In this document: positions 52,774-62,563 of the stretch, piece after piece | Position numbering within the stretch: position 1 is the stretch's first letter | Layout of the letters: each line of letters starts with the position of its first letter | From: an uncultured bacterium | GTDB lineage: Bacteria; Cyanobacteriota; Vampirovibrionia; Gastranaerophilales; Gastranaerophilaceae | Assembly (NCBI GenBank): GCA_949288725.1 | Contig: CASELF010000063.1 | Location: forward strand, 1 to 64,000 | DNA: 64,000 nt | Reading direction: 5' to 3' | Translations under genes and position numbers: made by a program | The notes under the pieces: generated by a model | The model's database searches: none | What the model was told of the DNA's origin: nothing | Seen by the model: only the letters and a program-made list of their open reading frames with translations

Positions 52774-55700
52774 CTTTTTTTCTTTCTTTAAATTCTGTTA
52801 TTTTATTTGTTAAATAGATTTTAAGTTCTTCTATCATTACGTAAAAAGCAGGAACAAGGAAGGTCCCAATAAATGCTACTGCCATCATTCCGCCAAATAC
52901 TGTCATCCCGACAGAGTGTCTTGACGCAGCACCTGCACCTTGTGCAAATACCAGTGGCAACAATCCTAAGATGAATGCTATATTTGTCATCATTACTGCT
53001 CTGAATCTTAATTTTGCTGCTTGCATTGCCGCTTCTTTTATCGGCATTCCTTCTTGGTGTGCGTCTTTTGCAAATTCAACAATCAAAATTGCCTGTTTTG
53101 TACTCAGACCAATTAACATAACAAGACCAATTTGAGAATACAAGTCCATTGAATAACCTGCAACATATTGGAATAACAGCGCACCAACTAATGAAACAGG
53201 AGTTACCAACAATACACTGACTGGTAAGAACCAACTTTCGTATAAACCAACTAAGAATAAGAAGATAAATACTAATGACATTATCAATATTGGTAAAATT
53301 TGACCGCTGGATTGTTTTTCTTGTAATGAAGATCCTGACCATGAAAAGCCCATATCTTTAGGTAAAACTTTTTCAGATAGTTCCTCCATCATATCCATTG
53401 CTTTACCGGAACTTATTCCTGATCGGGCACTTCCGTTTATTGTTATTGCAGGATACATGTTGTATCTTGTTATTTTGTATGGTCCGACAATATTTGAAGT
53501 TTTTATTACTGCTGTTAGCGGAACCATTTTTCCATAATTATTTTTTACATATATTTTACCCAAATCGGATAATTTTTCTCTATATGGAGCATCCGCTTGT
53601 AAAAATACACGATAAACACGACCATATTTATTGAAGTCATTAACATAAGTTTTTGCAAAATATGATGCAATTGCGTTATAAACTTCGCTAACTTCAACAT
53701 TTTGAGCCATTGCTTTATCCACATCTACATCAATTAGTAATTGAGGAAGATTTGCGGTGTATGAACTGTATATCATTGTGAAATCTGGATTTTCTCTAGC
53801 TTTGGACATCAATTTTACTGCTTCATCATAAAATTCTGATGCAGATCTGTCACCTTTATCAAGAAGTTGATATTCAAAACCTCCAAACATACCTAAACCT
53901 GTAATTGCAGGTGGAGAAAATGATGCAACCGTTGCGTCAGGATAGTGTGCAACTTGTTTTTTTATGTTTTTCATTATTCCGTCTAAGGATTCTTCTTTGC
54001 TTTTTCTTTCTCCCCATGGTTTTAAGTGAGATACAATTAATGCGGTATTTTCACCGTCAAAACCAATCAATGAAATTAAATCTTTTATTCCAGGAATATT
54101 TTTGAATTTACTTTCTATATCTTTTGCCACTTCATCTGTTCTTGATGCTGAAGAACCTTCAGGTAACTGTATTTGTGTGAAAATTGTACCCCTATCTTCA
54201 TCTGGTAAGAAACCTCTTGGTATAATTAAAAACATAAATCCTGTTAGTACAATTATTATAGATAGTACAGAAACTGTCATTTTCCAGGAATTTACAAATA
54301 TGCTGGTACCTTCAAGATATTTATCTCTTACTTTGTTAAACCAATCATCAAATTTTTGTATAAATTTAAAATCTGCCTTTCCTGTATCTTCTTTTAAAAT
54401 GGTAGAGCATAAAGCAGGAGCAAGTGTTAGAGCGACCATTGTTGATAAGCCGATGGATGATGCAATACAAAGTGCAAATTGTCTGAACATTCTTCCTGTA
54501 ATACCACCCATAAATGATACAGGTACAAATACTGCCATTAATACTAATGATGTTGCAACAACTGCACCGAAAACTTCTTTCATTGTTACTTCAGTTGCCT
54601 CTTTTGGCGATAAGCCGTCTTGAATATGTCGTTGCGTATTTTCAAGTACAACAATAGCATCGTCTACAACTAAGCCTACAGCAAGAACAAGTCCGAATAA
54701 AATTAGCAAGTTTATTGAAAACCCAAAAAGATTCATAAAAATAAATACACCAATCAATGAAACAGGTATTGCCGCAAATGGAATAAATGCAGCCCTTGCA
54801 GTTCCCAAAAATAAATATGTTACAATTGATACCAATAGTACTGCTAAGGCAACTGCCGTTACTACTTCGTGTATTGATTCTCTAACAAATTCTGTTTCAT
54901 CGTGTTGAACTTTGTATTCTATATCTTTTGGAAATGATTTGCTTAATTCTTTAAGTTTTGCTCGTATTTTATTTGATAATTGTATTGCGTTTGCTTCAGG
55001 CATTTGTGATACTGTGATAATTGCAGAATTTCGTCCGCTTATTCTTGAAAAATATGAATAACTTTCAGCACCTAAATCTACTCGAGCAATATCTTTTATT
55101 CTAACTTGTGCACCGTTTGGTAAAGATTTGATTATAATATCTTCAAACTCTTCTGCTGTTTTTAGTCGGCCTTTTGTTCTCATTGTCAGTTTTATTAATT
55201 GTTTATCCTTCATTGGCTCAACACCCAAATCGCCGGCAGGAGATTGAATGTTTTGCGCTTGAATAGCATTTGTGACTTCTGTTGTTGATAGGCCGTAGTT
55301 TGCCATTTTATCAGCATCTAACCATATTCTCATAGCATATGATTCTGAACCGAATACGCTAACGTTACCAACACCTTTAATTCTGGCAATTTCATCTTTG
55401 ATAAAGATATCAGCATAGTTCGCAATAAATAAATTGTCATAAGTGTTGTGCGGTGAATCTACAGATATCATTAATAAACCCGGACCACCTGTTGATTTTT
55501 TTACGGAAAGCCCGTATCTACGAACTTCTTCAGGTAATCTTGGAGTTACTAATTGAAGTTGGTTTTGAACGTTTACAACAGACATATCTGGATCTGTTCC
55601 AACATCAAAATATATTGTTAATTTGTAAGAGCCGTTTTGGGATGTTGATGTCATATATATCATATTGTCAACACCGTTTAATTGCGCTTCTACAGGGGCT

Positions 55701-55900
55701 GCTATTGTTGATTCTACAACGTCTGAACTTGCACCTGCGTATGTCGCTTGAACTACAACCTGCGGTGGTGTTATTGATGGATATTCTTCAAGTGGCAATA
55801 CTTTTATCATTAGCATTCCGGCAAGAAGTATTACCATTGAGATTACAATCGCTAGTTTCGGTCTTTTTATAAACAAGTTTCCATTGTTGTTGTCAAGCAT
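52766..55900 (-). CDS. RND multidrug efflux transporter, AcrB/HAE1 type
   Basis: The 1044-aa protein is a full-length hydrophobe/amphiphile exporter. N-terminal FIKRPKLAIVISMVILLAG and PPQVVVQATYAGA are typical. The central transmembrane block has VDDAIVVLENTQRHI with the two adjacent proton-relay Asp, GAVVATSLVLMAVFVPVSFMGGITGRMFRQFA and LTLAPALCS. The second half repeats the pattern (GLSTKQAILIVEFAKD). Proton uptake drives substrate out through the TolC-type partner. Confidence 0.95.
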   Translation of the reverse strand: MLDNNNGNLFIKRPKLAIVISMVILLAGMLMIKVLPLEEYPSITPPQVVVQATYAGASSDVVESTIAAPVEAQLNGVDNMIYMTSTSQNGSYKLTIYFDVGTDPDMSVVNVQNQLQLVTPRLPEEVRRYGLSVKKSTGGPGLLMISVDSPHNTYDNLFIANYADIFIKDEIARIKGVGNVSVFGSESYAMRIWLDADKMANYGLSTTEVTNAIQAQNIQSPAGDLGVEPMKDKQLIKLTMRTKGRLKTAEEFEDIIIKSLPNGAQVRIKDIARVDLGAESYSYFSRISGRNSAIITVSQMPEANAIQLSNKIRAKLKELSKSFPKDIEYKVQHDETEFVRESIHEVVTAVALAVLLVSIVTYLFLGTARAAFIPFAAIPVSLIGVFIFMNLFGFSINLLILFGLVLAVGLVVDDAIVVLENTQRHIQDGLSPKEATEVTMKEVFGAVVATSLVLMAVFVPVSFMGGITGRMFRQFALCIASSIGLSTMVALTLAPALCSTILKEDTGKADFKFIQKFDDWFNKVRDKYLEGTSIFVNSWKMTVSVLSIIIVLTGFMFLIIPRGFLPDEDRGTIFTQIQLPEGSSASRTDEVAKDIESKFKNIPGIKDLISLIGFDGENTALIVSHLKPWGERKSKEESLDGIMKNIKKQVAHYPDATVASFSPPAITGLGMFGGFEYQLLDKGDRSASEFYDEAVKLMSKARENPDFTMIYSSYTANLPQLLIDVDVDKAMAQNVEVSEVYNAIASYFAKTYVNDFNKYGRVYRVFLQADAPYREKLSDLGKIYVKNNYGKMVPLTAVIKTSNIVGPYKITRYNMYPAITINGSARSGISSGKAMDMMEELSEKVLPKDMGFSWSGSSLQEKQSSGQILPILIMSLVFIFLFLVGLYESWFLPVSVLLVTPVSLVGALLFQYVAGYSMDLYSQIGLVMLIGLSTKQAILIVEFAKDAHQEGMPIKEAAMQAAKLRFRAVMMTNIAFILGLLPLVFAQGAGAASRHSVGMTVFGGMMAVAFIGTFLVPAFYVMIEELKIYLTNKITEFKERKKDV

Positions 55901-55913
55901 ATTTTATTGGTCC

Positions 55914-57089
55914 TTATTTCTCTTTTTTATTATTAGGATATAGGGCTTTGTTCAGTTTTGCCATTTCTTCTTTTGACACTACTTTTACCGGTAAGCCCGG
56001 CATTACTTTTAATATACCGTCAACTACTATTTTGTCCCCAGGTTTTAATCCGTCTTTGACTATCCAATTTTTCCCGGTTTGACCGTCTAGTTTTAAGTAG
56101 GTTAATTGTGGAAGCCCGTTTTCATCAATTTTATATACGTATTTGCCTTCTTGGTTTTCTTGTACTGCTGTTACTGGTACTACAGGTACTTTTATTTTAT
56201 TGTTTGCATAAAGTTTTATGTTGACAAATTCTCCGTGCAATAATCTGTTCTTAGGGTTTTGGAAGGTTGCCCTCATTGTTACTGTACCTGTTGTGTCATC
56301 AACTTTGTTATCTAAAAAGTCTTGTACTCCGTCAAGTTCGTATTTTTCTCCACTTTGAAAATATAATTCTACTTTTCTTTTTTCATCAACTTTTTTGTCT
56401 GATTTTGTTAATGCCACATATTCCTTTGATGGTAGCGGGAATGTTACATATATTGGATTAGTGCTGTTTATTGTTGTTAGTGAACCTGATGTTGGGGTTA
56501 CATAGTTCCCGATAGTAACATCTATTATCCCTATTCTGCCGTCAACTGGAGCTTTTACTTGGGTATAACTAAGATTCCTGTTTGTATCACTGTAACTTGC
56601 TTGTGCGGCTTTTAGTTGTGCTTGAAGTGCATTTCTGTTCGATAAAATTTCATCATATCGTGATTTTGCTATATAATCCTTTTTTACAAGTTCTTCGGCT
56701 CTTGCTAATTGTTTATTTGCATAATCTAATTGTGCTTTTATATTTTGTACGTTTGCACTTGCCATATTGGATGCGTTTTGAAATTCTGCGGGTTCTATTA
56801 AAAATAGTGTGTCACCTGCTTTTACGTAATCGCCTTCTTTAAAGTAGCTTTTTTGCAAATATCCTGAAATTCTTGCTAAAATACTTACTTGATATTTTGA
56901 AACTATTCTGCCTGGGGCTTCAAAACTTTGTAAAACTTCATCTTCTTTAACCGTATCTATTACAACTTCAGGAACCTGACGACCTTTTCCTTGGCTTGAC
57001 AGGTATTTTGAATAGGCAAATCGCGCCCCTATTGCAAGGAGAATACTTGCAAGTATTATAAGTATTGTTATAACCATTTTTGATTTCAT
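55914..57089 (-). CDS. RND efflux membrane-fusion protein, AcrA type
   Basis: The 391-aa periplasmic adaptor has an N-terminal membrane anchor or signal (MVITILIILASILLAIG). A lipoyl half (RISGYLQKSYFKEGDYVKAGDTLFLIEP) is joined by a coiled coil (KAQLDYANKQLARAEELVKKDYIAKSRYDEI) to the second lipoyl half (TQVKAPVDGRIG), followed by barrel and membrane-proximal domains. It bridges the AcrB- and TolC-type proteins. AAAGGGAGA precedes the ATG. It begins the three-gene operon. Confidence 0.92.
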   Translation of the reverse strand: MKSKMVITILIILASILLAIGARFAYSKYLSSQGKGRQVPEVVIDTVKEDEVLQSFEAPGRIVSKYQVSILARISGYLQKSYFKEGDYVKAGDTLFLIEPAEFQNASNMASANVQNIKAQLDYANKQLARAEELVKKDYIAKSRYDEILSNRNALQAQLKAAQASYSDTNRNLSYTQVKAPVDGRIGIIDVTIGNYVTPTSGSLTTINSTNPIYVTFPLPSKEYVALTKSDKKVDEKRKVELYFQSGEKYELDGVQDFLDNKVDDTTGTVTMRATFQNPKNRLLHGEFVNIKLYANNKIKVPVVPVTAVQENQEGKYVYKIDENGLPQLTYLKLDGQTGKNWIVKDGLKPGDKIVVDGILKVMPGLPVKVVSKEEMAKLNKALYPNNKKEK

Positions 57090-57147
57090 TTTTTATATCT
57101 CCCTTTGGATATCTGGTGAGGTAAAAGCCCTAATCATTATTATTAGT

Positions 57148-57174
57148 TTAATATAAATCAGAATTATCTGTCAA
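57148..57174 (-). promoter_or_regulatory. Possible promoter of the RND efflux operon
   Basis: TTGACA (57174-57169) overlaps the end of rdgB. TATTAA, 15 nt further, is the best -10 candidate. The spacer is short, so the call is weak. Confidence 0.35.
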
Positions 57175-57754
57175 TTATAAATTCTTTTATATATTTTATC
57201 ATTTTGTTCAATGCTATACTCCTATGGGATATCGTATTTTTTAATGATTCAGGCATTTCTGCTATTGTGATTTCGTATCCGTCAGGAATGAAAATGGGAT
57301 CATATCCAAAACCGTTTGTGCCTGCTTGCTTTGTTGCAATATTTCCGTGACACTCTCCAATTTCTTGGTTTAATATATTTCCATCTTTATCTACAAGTGT
57401 CATAGCACAAACAAATTTTGCCTTTCTATTAGCCAAGTCGTTAATATTTTTAAGAAGTTTGTCTATGCGCTCTTGGGCTGTTGGAGCGTATCTTGCAGAG
57501 TACAACCCCGGTTCACCGTTTAGGGCTTCTACGCATAAGCCTGAATCGTCGGCCAGTGACAAATTGTGTGAAAGTTTTGATGCTTCTTTTGCTTTTATAT
57601 ATGAATTTTCGGCAAAAGTTTTACCATTTTCATCAGGATCAAAACCTTCCGGGGGTAAGATAAATTCTATTCCAGAGCCTTGGGCTATTTCATTTATTTC
57701 TTTTACTTTGTGTTTATTGCCTGTTGCAAATACTATTTGTATTTTATTTTCCAT
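57164..57754 (-). CDS. rdgB: XTP/dITP diphosphatase, RdgB/HAM1 type
   Basis: This enzyme removes inosine and xanthosine triphosphates from nucleotide pools. The 196-aa protein has IVFATGNKHKVKEI at the start, NSYIKAKEAS, LADDSGLCVEALNGEPGLYSARYA with the catalytic acidic residues, GFGYDPIF and SHRSIALNKM near the end. The ATG overlaps the uppS stop by 11 nt. It is the last gene of the ftsI-to-rdgB cluster. Confidence 0.95.
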   Translation of the reverse strand: MENKIQIVFATGNKHKVKEINEIAQGSGIEFILPPEGFDPDENGKTFAENSYIKAKEASKLSHNLSLADDSGLCVEALNGEPGLYSARYAPTAQERIDKLLKNINDLANRKAKFVCAMTLVDKDGNILNQEIGECHGNIATKQAGTNGFGYDPIFIPDGYEITIAEMPESLKNTISHRSIALNKMIKYIKEFIIDR

Positions 57755-58457
57755 ATCTTCTTTGCCTCATATTAAATTCTTCTATGCAAGATTTTAGCAA
57801 GTTCTTATCAAATTCAGGCCAGTATTCATTTTTGATTATGATTTCGGAATATGCAATTTGCCACAACAAGTAATTTGATATTCTTTTTTCTCCGCCTGTT
57901 CTTATCAAAATGTCAGGATCTGGTATCCCTTTTGTGTACAAATATTGTGAAATTATATCTGGGGTTATTTCTTCCGGTGGAATTTTATCTGTGACTATTT
58001 GTTTTACTGCGTGGGTAATTTCATCTCTTGAACCATAATTTAGAGCAATTTGTAGCACTACACCTGTATTATTTTTAGTTGTTTCAACGGCGTTTGCTGT
58101 TACTTGTTGAAGTTTTGTTGATAATCTTGTTTTATCTCCTATAAAATGAATTTGAACACCTTCTTTGTGCATTTCTTCTAATTCGTTTTTTAGTGTAACT
58201 GCAACTAAATCCATCAGAAAATCTACTTCTTCCTGTTTTCTGTTCCAATTTTCTGTGGAAAAGGCATATACGGTTAAATATTTTACTCCAAAATCTTTGC
58301 AGGCTCTAAGTGTCTTTTTTAATGCTTCGACTCCTTTTTTATGTCCCATAGCTGATGGTAAATTTTTTTCTTTTGCCCAACGTCTGTTTCCATCCATTAT
58401 GATTGCTATATGTTTTAAGTTTGTCTCTTTTACTATATTTTTTATTTCGTTATCCAC
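57744..58457 (-). CDS. uppS: Undecaprenyl pyrophosphate synthase
   Basis: UppS makes the C55 lipid carrier for murein and other glycans. I choose the GTG at 58457 because AAAGGA lies 7 nt upstream and 11 nt separate it from ilvD; an open extension to 58541 would overlap ilvD. The 238-aa product has IMDGNRRWA with catalytic Asp22, GHKKGVEAL, YAFSTENWNR and RTGGEKRISNYLLWQIAYSEI. The length is typical. Confidence 0.92.
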   Translation of the reverse strand: MDNEIKNIVKETNLKHIAIIMDGNRRWAKEKNLPSAMGHKKGVEALKKTLRACKDFGVKYLTVYAFSTENWNRKQEEVDFLMDLVAVTLKNELEEMHKEGVQIHFIGDKTRLSTKLQQVTANAVETTKNNTGVVLQIALNYGSRDEITHAVKQIVTDKIPPEEITPDIISQYLYTKGIPDPDILIRTGGEKRISNYLLWQIAYSEIIIKNEYWPEFDKNLLKSCIEEFNMRQRRYGK

Positions 58458-58468
58458 TTTGTTTTCCT

Positions 58469-60127
58469 TTATAAAACTATTGCGCCGTGTGATGCGTCTT
58501 GAACATTTTTTGCATATTTGGCAAGATATCCTGATTTGCATTTCAATTCAAACGGTTTCAGATTTAATCTTCTTTTTGCTAGTTCTTCTTCAGATACAAG
58601 AAGAGTTATTTCTTGAGTATTTATATCTATTTTTATTTTATCTCCGTCTTTTATAAGTGCTATAACTCCGCCTTCTGCGGCTTCAGGAACTACGTGTCCT
58701 ACACAAATTCCTCTTGTTGCACCTGAAAATCTTCCATCTGTTATTAAGGCACATGTTTTACCAAGACCTTTTCCTACAAGTAGTGATGTTGGCGCCAACA
58801 TCTCACGCATTCCTGGACCTCCCTTTGGTCCTTCATAACGAATTACGATTACGTCACCCTCTTTTATTGTGTCATTTTCAAGTGCTTCCATAGCACTTTC
58901 TTCACTGTCAAATGTTCTGGCACTTCCTGTGAATTCATAACAATCTGGGTCAACTCCTGATGTTTTTATTACGCATCCGCCTTGTGCTAGATTTCCATAT
59001 AATATTGTTAAGCCGGCCTTTGTATATTTTGAATCTTTATAATATGGGATTATTGAGGTATCAATTTGTGCAGTTTTGGCTATTTCCAGTGTTGAAATTC
59101 CTGATACGGTTGGGGTATCTGATATTAAATTTGCTGATGCTAAGGTTTTTAAAACTGCCGGTATTCCTCCTGCGTAGTGAAAATCAGCCATTGTTAAACT
59201 TGAGGATGGATTGATCTTTACTATTTGGTGAACCTTTTTGCTTAATTCATCAAAATCGTTCAGTGTAATATCTATTCCTCCTGCATTTGCTATTGCAAGT
59301 GTATGTAAAAATGTGTTTGTAGAGCCACCTAGTGCCAAATCTGCAACTATCATATTTCGCATACTTTCTTTTGTAATTATTGTTGAAGGTTTTATGTCCT
59401 TTTCTACAAGGTCAACAATTTGCATGCCTGATTCAAATGCAATTCTTCTTTTTTGAGAAGATACAGCACTTGAACTTGCACAATATGGAAGGCTCATCCC
59501 TAAGATTTCAGTTAAGCAAGCAAGTGTGTTTGCTGTGTACATTCCTTGACAAGAGCCTGCTGATGGGCAAGATGCTTCTTCCATTGCAAGTAATTCTTCT
59601 TCTGTAATTTCACCTTTGCGATATTTCCCAACGGCCTCAAATGAACCTGTCACCATAGTTAATTTATGATGACCTTGGCATTCGCCGTCTAGCATTGGGC
59701 CTGCTGTTACAATTATTGTTGGAATATCTATTCTCAATGCTGCAATAAGCATTCCGGGGGTTATTTTGTCGCAATTTGAAAGGAGAACTAACCCGTCAAG
59801 TTGATGTGCTTGGGCAACTGTTTCTACACAATCTGCTATCAAATCTCTTGATGGTAGTGAATATTGCATTCCGCAATGGCCCATTGCAATTCCATCACAT
59901 ACTGCAGGAACACCAAAGATGAATGCTTGACCACCTGAAGTGTGTATTCCCTTTTCAATTTGTCTTTCTAAATCACGCATTCCGATATGACCGGGAACCA
60001 AGTCTGAAAATGAACTTGCTATTCCTATAAATGGAGCATTCATATTCTTTTTACTAACTCCTGTAGCCATCAAAAGTCCGCGATGCGGAGTTCTTGCTAT
60101 ACCCTTTTTTATACTATCGCTTCGCAT
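58469..60127 (-). CDS. ilvD: Dihydroxy-acid dehydratase
   Basis: IlvD catalyses a late step of valine, isoleucine and leucine synthesis with an iron-sulfur cluster. The 552-aa protein has three cluster Cys segments (SFSD..., [10 protein letters not shown] and [16 protein letters not shown]), then [40 protein letters not shown] and [11 protein letters not shown]. No other branched-chain gene is in the window, so its place between nagA and uppS is odd. A TATAAT (60156-60151) just before it may be a separate promoter. Confidence 0.95.
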   Translation of the reverse strand: MRSDSIKKGIARTPHRGLLMATGVSKKNMNAPFIGIASSFSDLVPGHIGMRDLERQIEKGIHTSGGQAFIFGVPAVCDGIAMGHCGMQYSLPSRDLIADCVETVAQAHQLDGLVLLSNCDKITPGMLIAALRIDIPTIIVTAGPMLDGECQGHHKLTMVTGSFEAVGKYRKGEITEEELLAMEEASCPSAGSCQGMYTANTLACLTEILGMSLPYCASSSAVSSQKRRIAFESGMQIVDLVEKDIKPSTIITKESMRNMIVADLALGGSTNTFLHTLAIANAGGIDITLNDFDELSKKVHQIVKINPSSSLTMADFHYAGGIPAVLKTLASANLISDTPTVSGISTLEIAKTAQIDTSIIPYYKDSKYTKAGLTILYGNLAQGGCVIKTSGVDPDCYEFTGSARTFDSEESAMEALENDTIKEGDVIVIRYEGPKGGPGMREMLAPTSLLVGKGLGKTCALITDGRFSGATRGICVGHVVPEAAEGGVIALIKDGDKIKIDINTQEITLLVSEEELAKRRLNLKPFELKCKSGYLAKYAKNVQDASHGAIVL

Positions 60128-60158
60128 TTTATACCAATCCCTTCATATCAATTATATA

Positions 60159-61067
60159 TCAAATGATTTTTATATCGGTAATATTAAAATCTTTATCCCA
60201 TTCAATTTCTCCTTGTAAAGGAATTTTATGGTATTTGTATGGGTTTATAATATATTCTTCATTTAATAAATTTTTCTTTCCTAAAATTTTTATTATATCA
60301 GGTAATAATGTTGTGCTGCCCGCTAATGTACCTTCTTTTGAGGCGGCCTTTTTCCCGTCATAATAAATTTTTGAGCCTGCAAATTCAAATTCTTTTACTT
60401 TACTATGAGTACACGGTAGGCAATCTGATATTAAGATGATTTTATTGGTTGGTTTGACTTTGAACAACAATTTTAGTGCATCATCTGAAACGTGAACCCC
60501 ATCTGCGATAATTTCTGTGTATAAATTATCGTTGATTAATGCACTGAGTGCTGTTGATTTGCCTCTGTGTGTGATTGGACTCATTGCATTAAAAGTGTGT
60601 GTTGCAGCATCACAGTTTTCCAAGTTCCCGCCTGTACAGTGTCCTGCTTGAACTTTTATTCCATTATCTTTTAGGTATGGAATAAACTCTGATGTGCATA
60701 ATTCAGGTGCAAGGGTTATTATTTTTATGAAATCATTTTCTATAAGTTTAAAATTTTCAACTGTTGGTTTAAGAAAATATTTTGAATCGTGTATCCCTTT
60801 TTTCTCAGGGTTTAGAAATATCCCTTCTAAATGCACACCTGCAATTTTTGCCATTTCTTTGGTTTGTTTTGTTGATGCGGTTTTAATAATTTTAATTTGG
60901 CGTTTTATATTTTCTATTGTATCAGTTACAAGAGTTGGAAATATTATTCCAACTCCTTCTTTTAGAATTTCTTTTGATAAATATAAAACATCATCAACTG
61001 TTGCTGTATTAAAATCTACACCGTAGCAGCCGTGGAAATGTTGTTCAATCAGTAAAGGTGTTTTCAT
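60159..61067 (-). CDS. nagA: N-acetylglucosamine-6-phosphate deacetylase, short form
   Basis: NagA removes acetate from GlcNAc-6-phosphate in amino-sugar and murein recycling. The 302-aa protein retains the metal and catalytic residues: HFH (10-12), HLEGIF with Glu81, AGHCTGG with His143, THTFNAM with His157, DGVHV and Asp215 in ISDCLP. It begins almost at the first metal motif and so lacks the N-terminal part of the small beta domain of the ~380-aa family members; the C-terminal part is also reduced. It begins 2 nt after murE. Confidence 0.85.
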   Translation of the reverse strand: MKTPLLIEQHFHGCYGVDFNTATVDDVLYLSKEILKEGVGIIFPTLVTDTIENIKRQIKIIKTASTKQTKEMAKIAGVHLEGIFLNPEKKGIHDSKYFLKPTVENFKLIENDFIKIITLAPELCTSEFIPYLKDNGIKVQAGHCTGGNLENCDAATHTFNAMSPITHRGKSTALSALINDNLYTEIIADGVHVSDDALKLLFKVKPTNKIILISDCLPCTHSKVKEFEFAGSKIYYDGKKAASKEGTLAGSTTLLPDIIKILGKKNLLNEEYIINPYKYHKIPLQGEIEWDKDFNITDIKII

Positions 61068-61069
61068 AG

Positions 61070-62545
61070 TTAGATTACACTTCCTGCAAAGACTTTCCTT
61101 GCTTGTTCTCTATCGTCAAAATGTATTGTCTTATCTTTTAGAATTTGATAGTCTTCATGACCTTTCCCTGCAAGAATAACAACATCATTATTGTTTGCAA
61201 TAGTTTTTAGTAATGCAATTGCTTCGCCTCTATCAGGTTCTACCGTAACAATATCAGGACTTATTGATTTTAGGCCTGCTAAAATATCTGTTATTATTTG
61301 TTGAGGGTCTTCTGAACGTGGATTATCGCTTGTTATAACTATTTTGTCTGCAAGTTTTTGAGCAATAGCACCCATTTTCGGACGCTTTGTTGCATCTCTA
61401 TCACCGCCGCAACCGAACAGGCAGATTAATTTGCCATCAGGTGGTGTAATTTCTCTTGCTGATTTTAAGACATTTTCTAATCCGTCTGGTGTGTGTGCAT
61501 AATCCACTATAACAAGCGGTTTTTTATTAACGATTTCAAATCTGCCTGCTACCCCGTGAACATTTTGTAATGCTTTTAGCGAAATATTTATGTCAATTCC
61601 CATTGCAAGTGCTGCTGTTAATGCCGCAAGTACATTATAGACACTGAACATTCCGTTCATATGCAGATTTACACTATAGGTTTCTCCTTTATATGTCAAT
61701 TTGAATTCTGCACCGTTTAGTGAAAAATGAATATCTTTTGCCATAACATCTGCACTTTTCTTAACTCCGTAAGTATATTTTCTTACGCCTTCCGGTACTA
61801 CAGAAAGAAATCTGTCACCATATTCATCATCTTTATTTATTACTGCAAAATCACCTTCTGTTAGTCTTTCAAATAGCATTGCTTTTGCTTTAAAGTAATT
61901 TTCCATTGTAATATGGTAATCTAAATGATCCTGAGTTAAGTTTGTAAGAACTGCACCATTAAATCTGCAGCCTCCAACTCTATTTTGTTCAAGAGCGTGT
62001 GAACTAACCTCCATTACAACATTATCAATTTTTTCAACATCTTTTATCATTCTTAAGGTTGCTTGAAGTTCAGGTGCTTGCGGAGTTGTATGTTTTGCAT
62101 CTCTATATTCACCGTTTGAGGATAATTTGTATCCTAATGTTCCTATCAAAGCACATTTTTGATGGTTTTCTTCAAATATTTTTTGAATAAGATGTGTAAC
62201 TGTTGTTTTTCCGTTTGTGCCGGTTATTCCTATAAGATTTATCCCCTTTGACGGGCTTGAATAAAATCTGTCTGCTATATCAGCAATTTTATGTCTTGTT
62301 GAATCAACTTGTATCTGCGGAACTTTTACATCCGGAATTGCTCTTTCTACAAGTAATGCCGCTGCTCCATTTTCTATTGCCATTTTGGCATATTCATGTC
62401 CGTCTGTATGTTCTCCTACTAAACAAATAAAGATATCTCCTTTTTTTGTTGTCTTTGAATTGTATGAAATCCCTGATATTTCAACATTCTTGAAGTTTAT
62501 CAAATCGTCATACTGCAGATATTCAATTAATTCATCTAATTTCAT
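61070..62545 (-). CDS. murE: UDP-MurNAc-tripeptide synthetase, meso-DAP-adding
   Basis: MurE adds the third amino acid to the murein stem peptide. The 491-aa protein has ITGTNGKTTVTHLIQ (P-loop), EVSSHALEQNRVGG, a central DYHxxxENYFxAKAMLF and the C-terminal SDNPRSEDP. The DNPR motif is that of enzymes adding meso-diaminopimelate, in line with lysA at 21534. AGGAGATA precedes the ATG. It follows ftsI as in the classic division and cell-wall cluster. Confidence 0.95.
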   Translation of the reverse strand: MKLDELIEYLQYDDLINFKNVEISGISYNSKTTKKGDIFICLVGEHTDGHEYAKMAIENGAAALLVERAIPDVKVPQIQVDSTRHKIADIADRFYSSPSKGINLIGITGTNGKTTVTHLIQKIFEENHQKCALIGTLGYKLSSNGEYRDAKHTTPQAPELQATLRMIKDVEKIDNVVMEVSSHALEQNRVGGCRFNGAVLTNLTQDHLDYHITMENYFKAKAMLFERLTEGDFAVINKDDEYGDRFLSVVPEGVRKYTYGVKKSADVMAKDIHFSLNGAEFKLTYKGETYSVNLHMNGMFSVYNVLAALTAALAMGIDINISLKALQNVHGVAGRFEIVNKKPLVIVDYAHTPDGLENVLKSAREITPPDGKLICLFGCGGDRDATKRPKMGAIAQKLADKIVITSDNPRSEDPQQIITDILAGLKSISPDIVTVEPDRGEAIALLKTIANNNDVVILAGKGHEDYQILKDKTIHFDDREQARKVFAGSVI

Positions 62546-62563
62546 ATTTATTTATCTCCTGTT

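Noticed and set aside
58458-58541. N-terminal extension of UppS starting inside ilvD
   Set aside because: It would overlap the ilvD end by 73 nt and adds a Cys/Arg-rich stretch not found in the family; the GTG at 58457 has a good ribosome-binding site.
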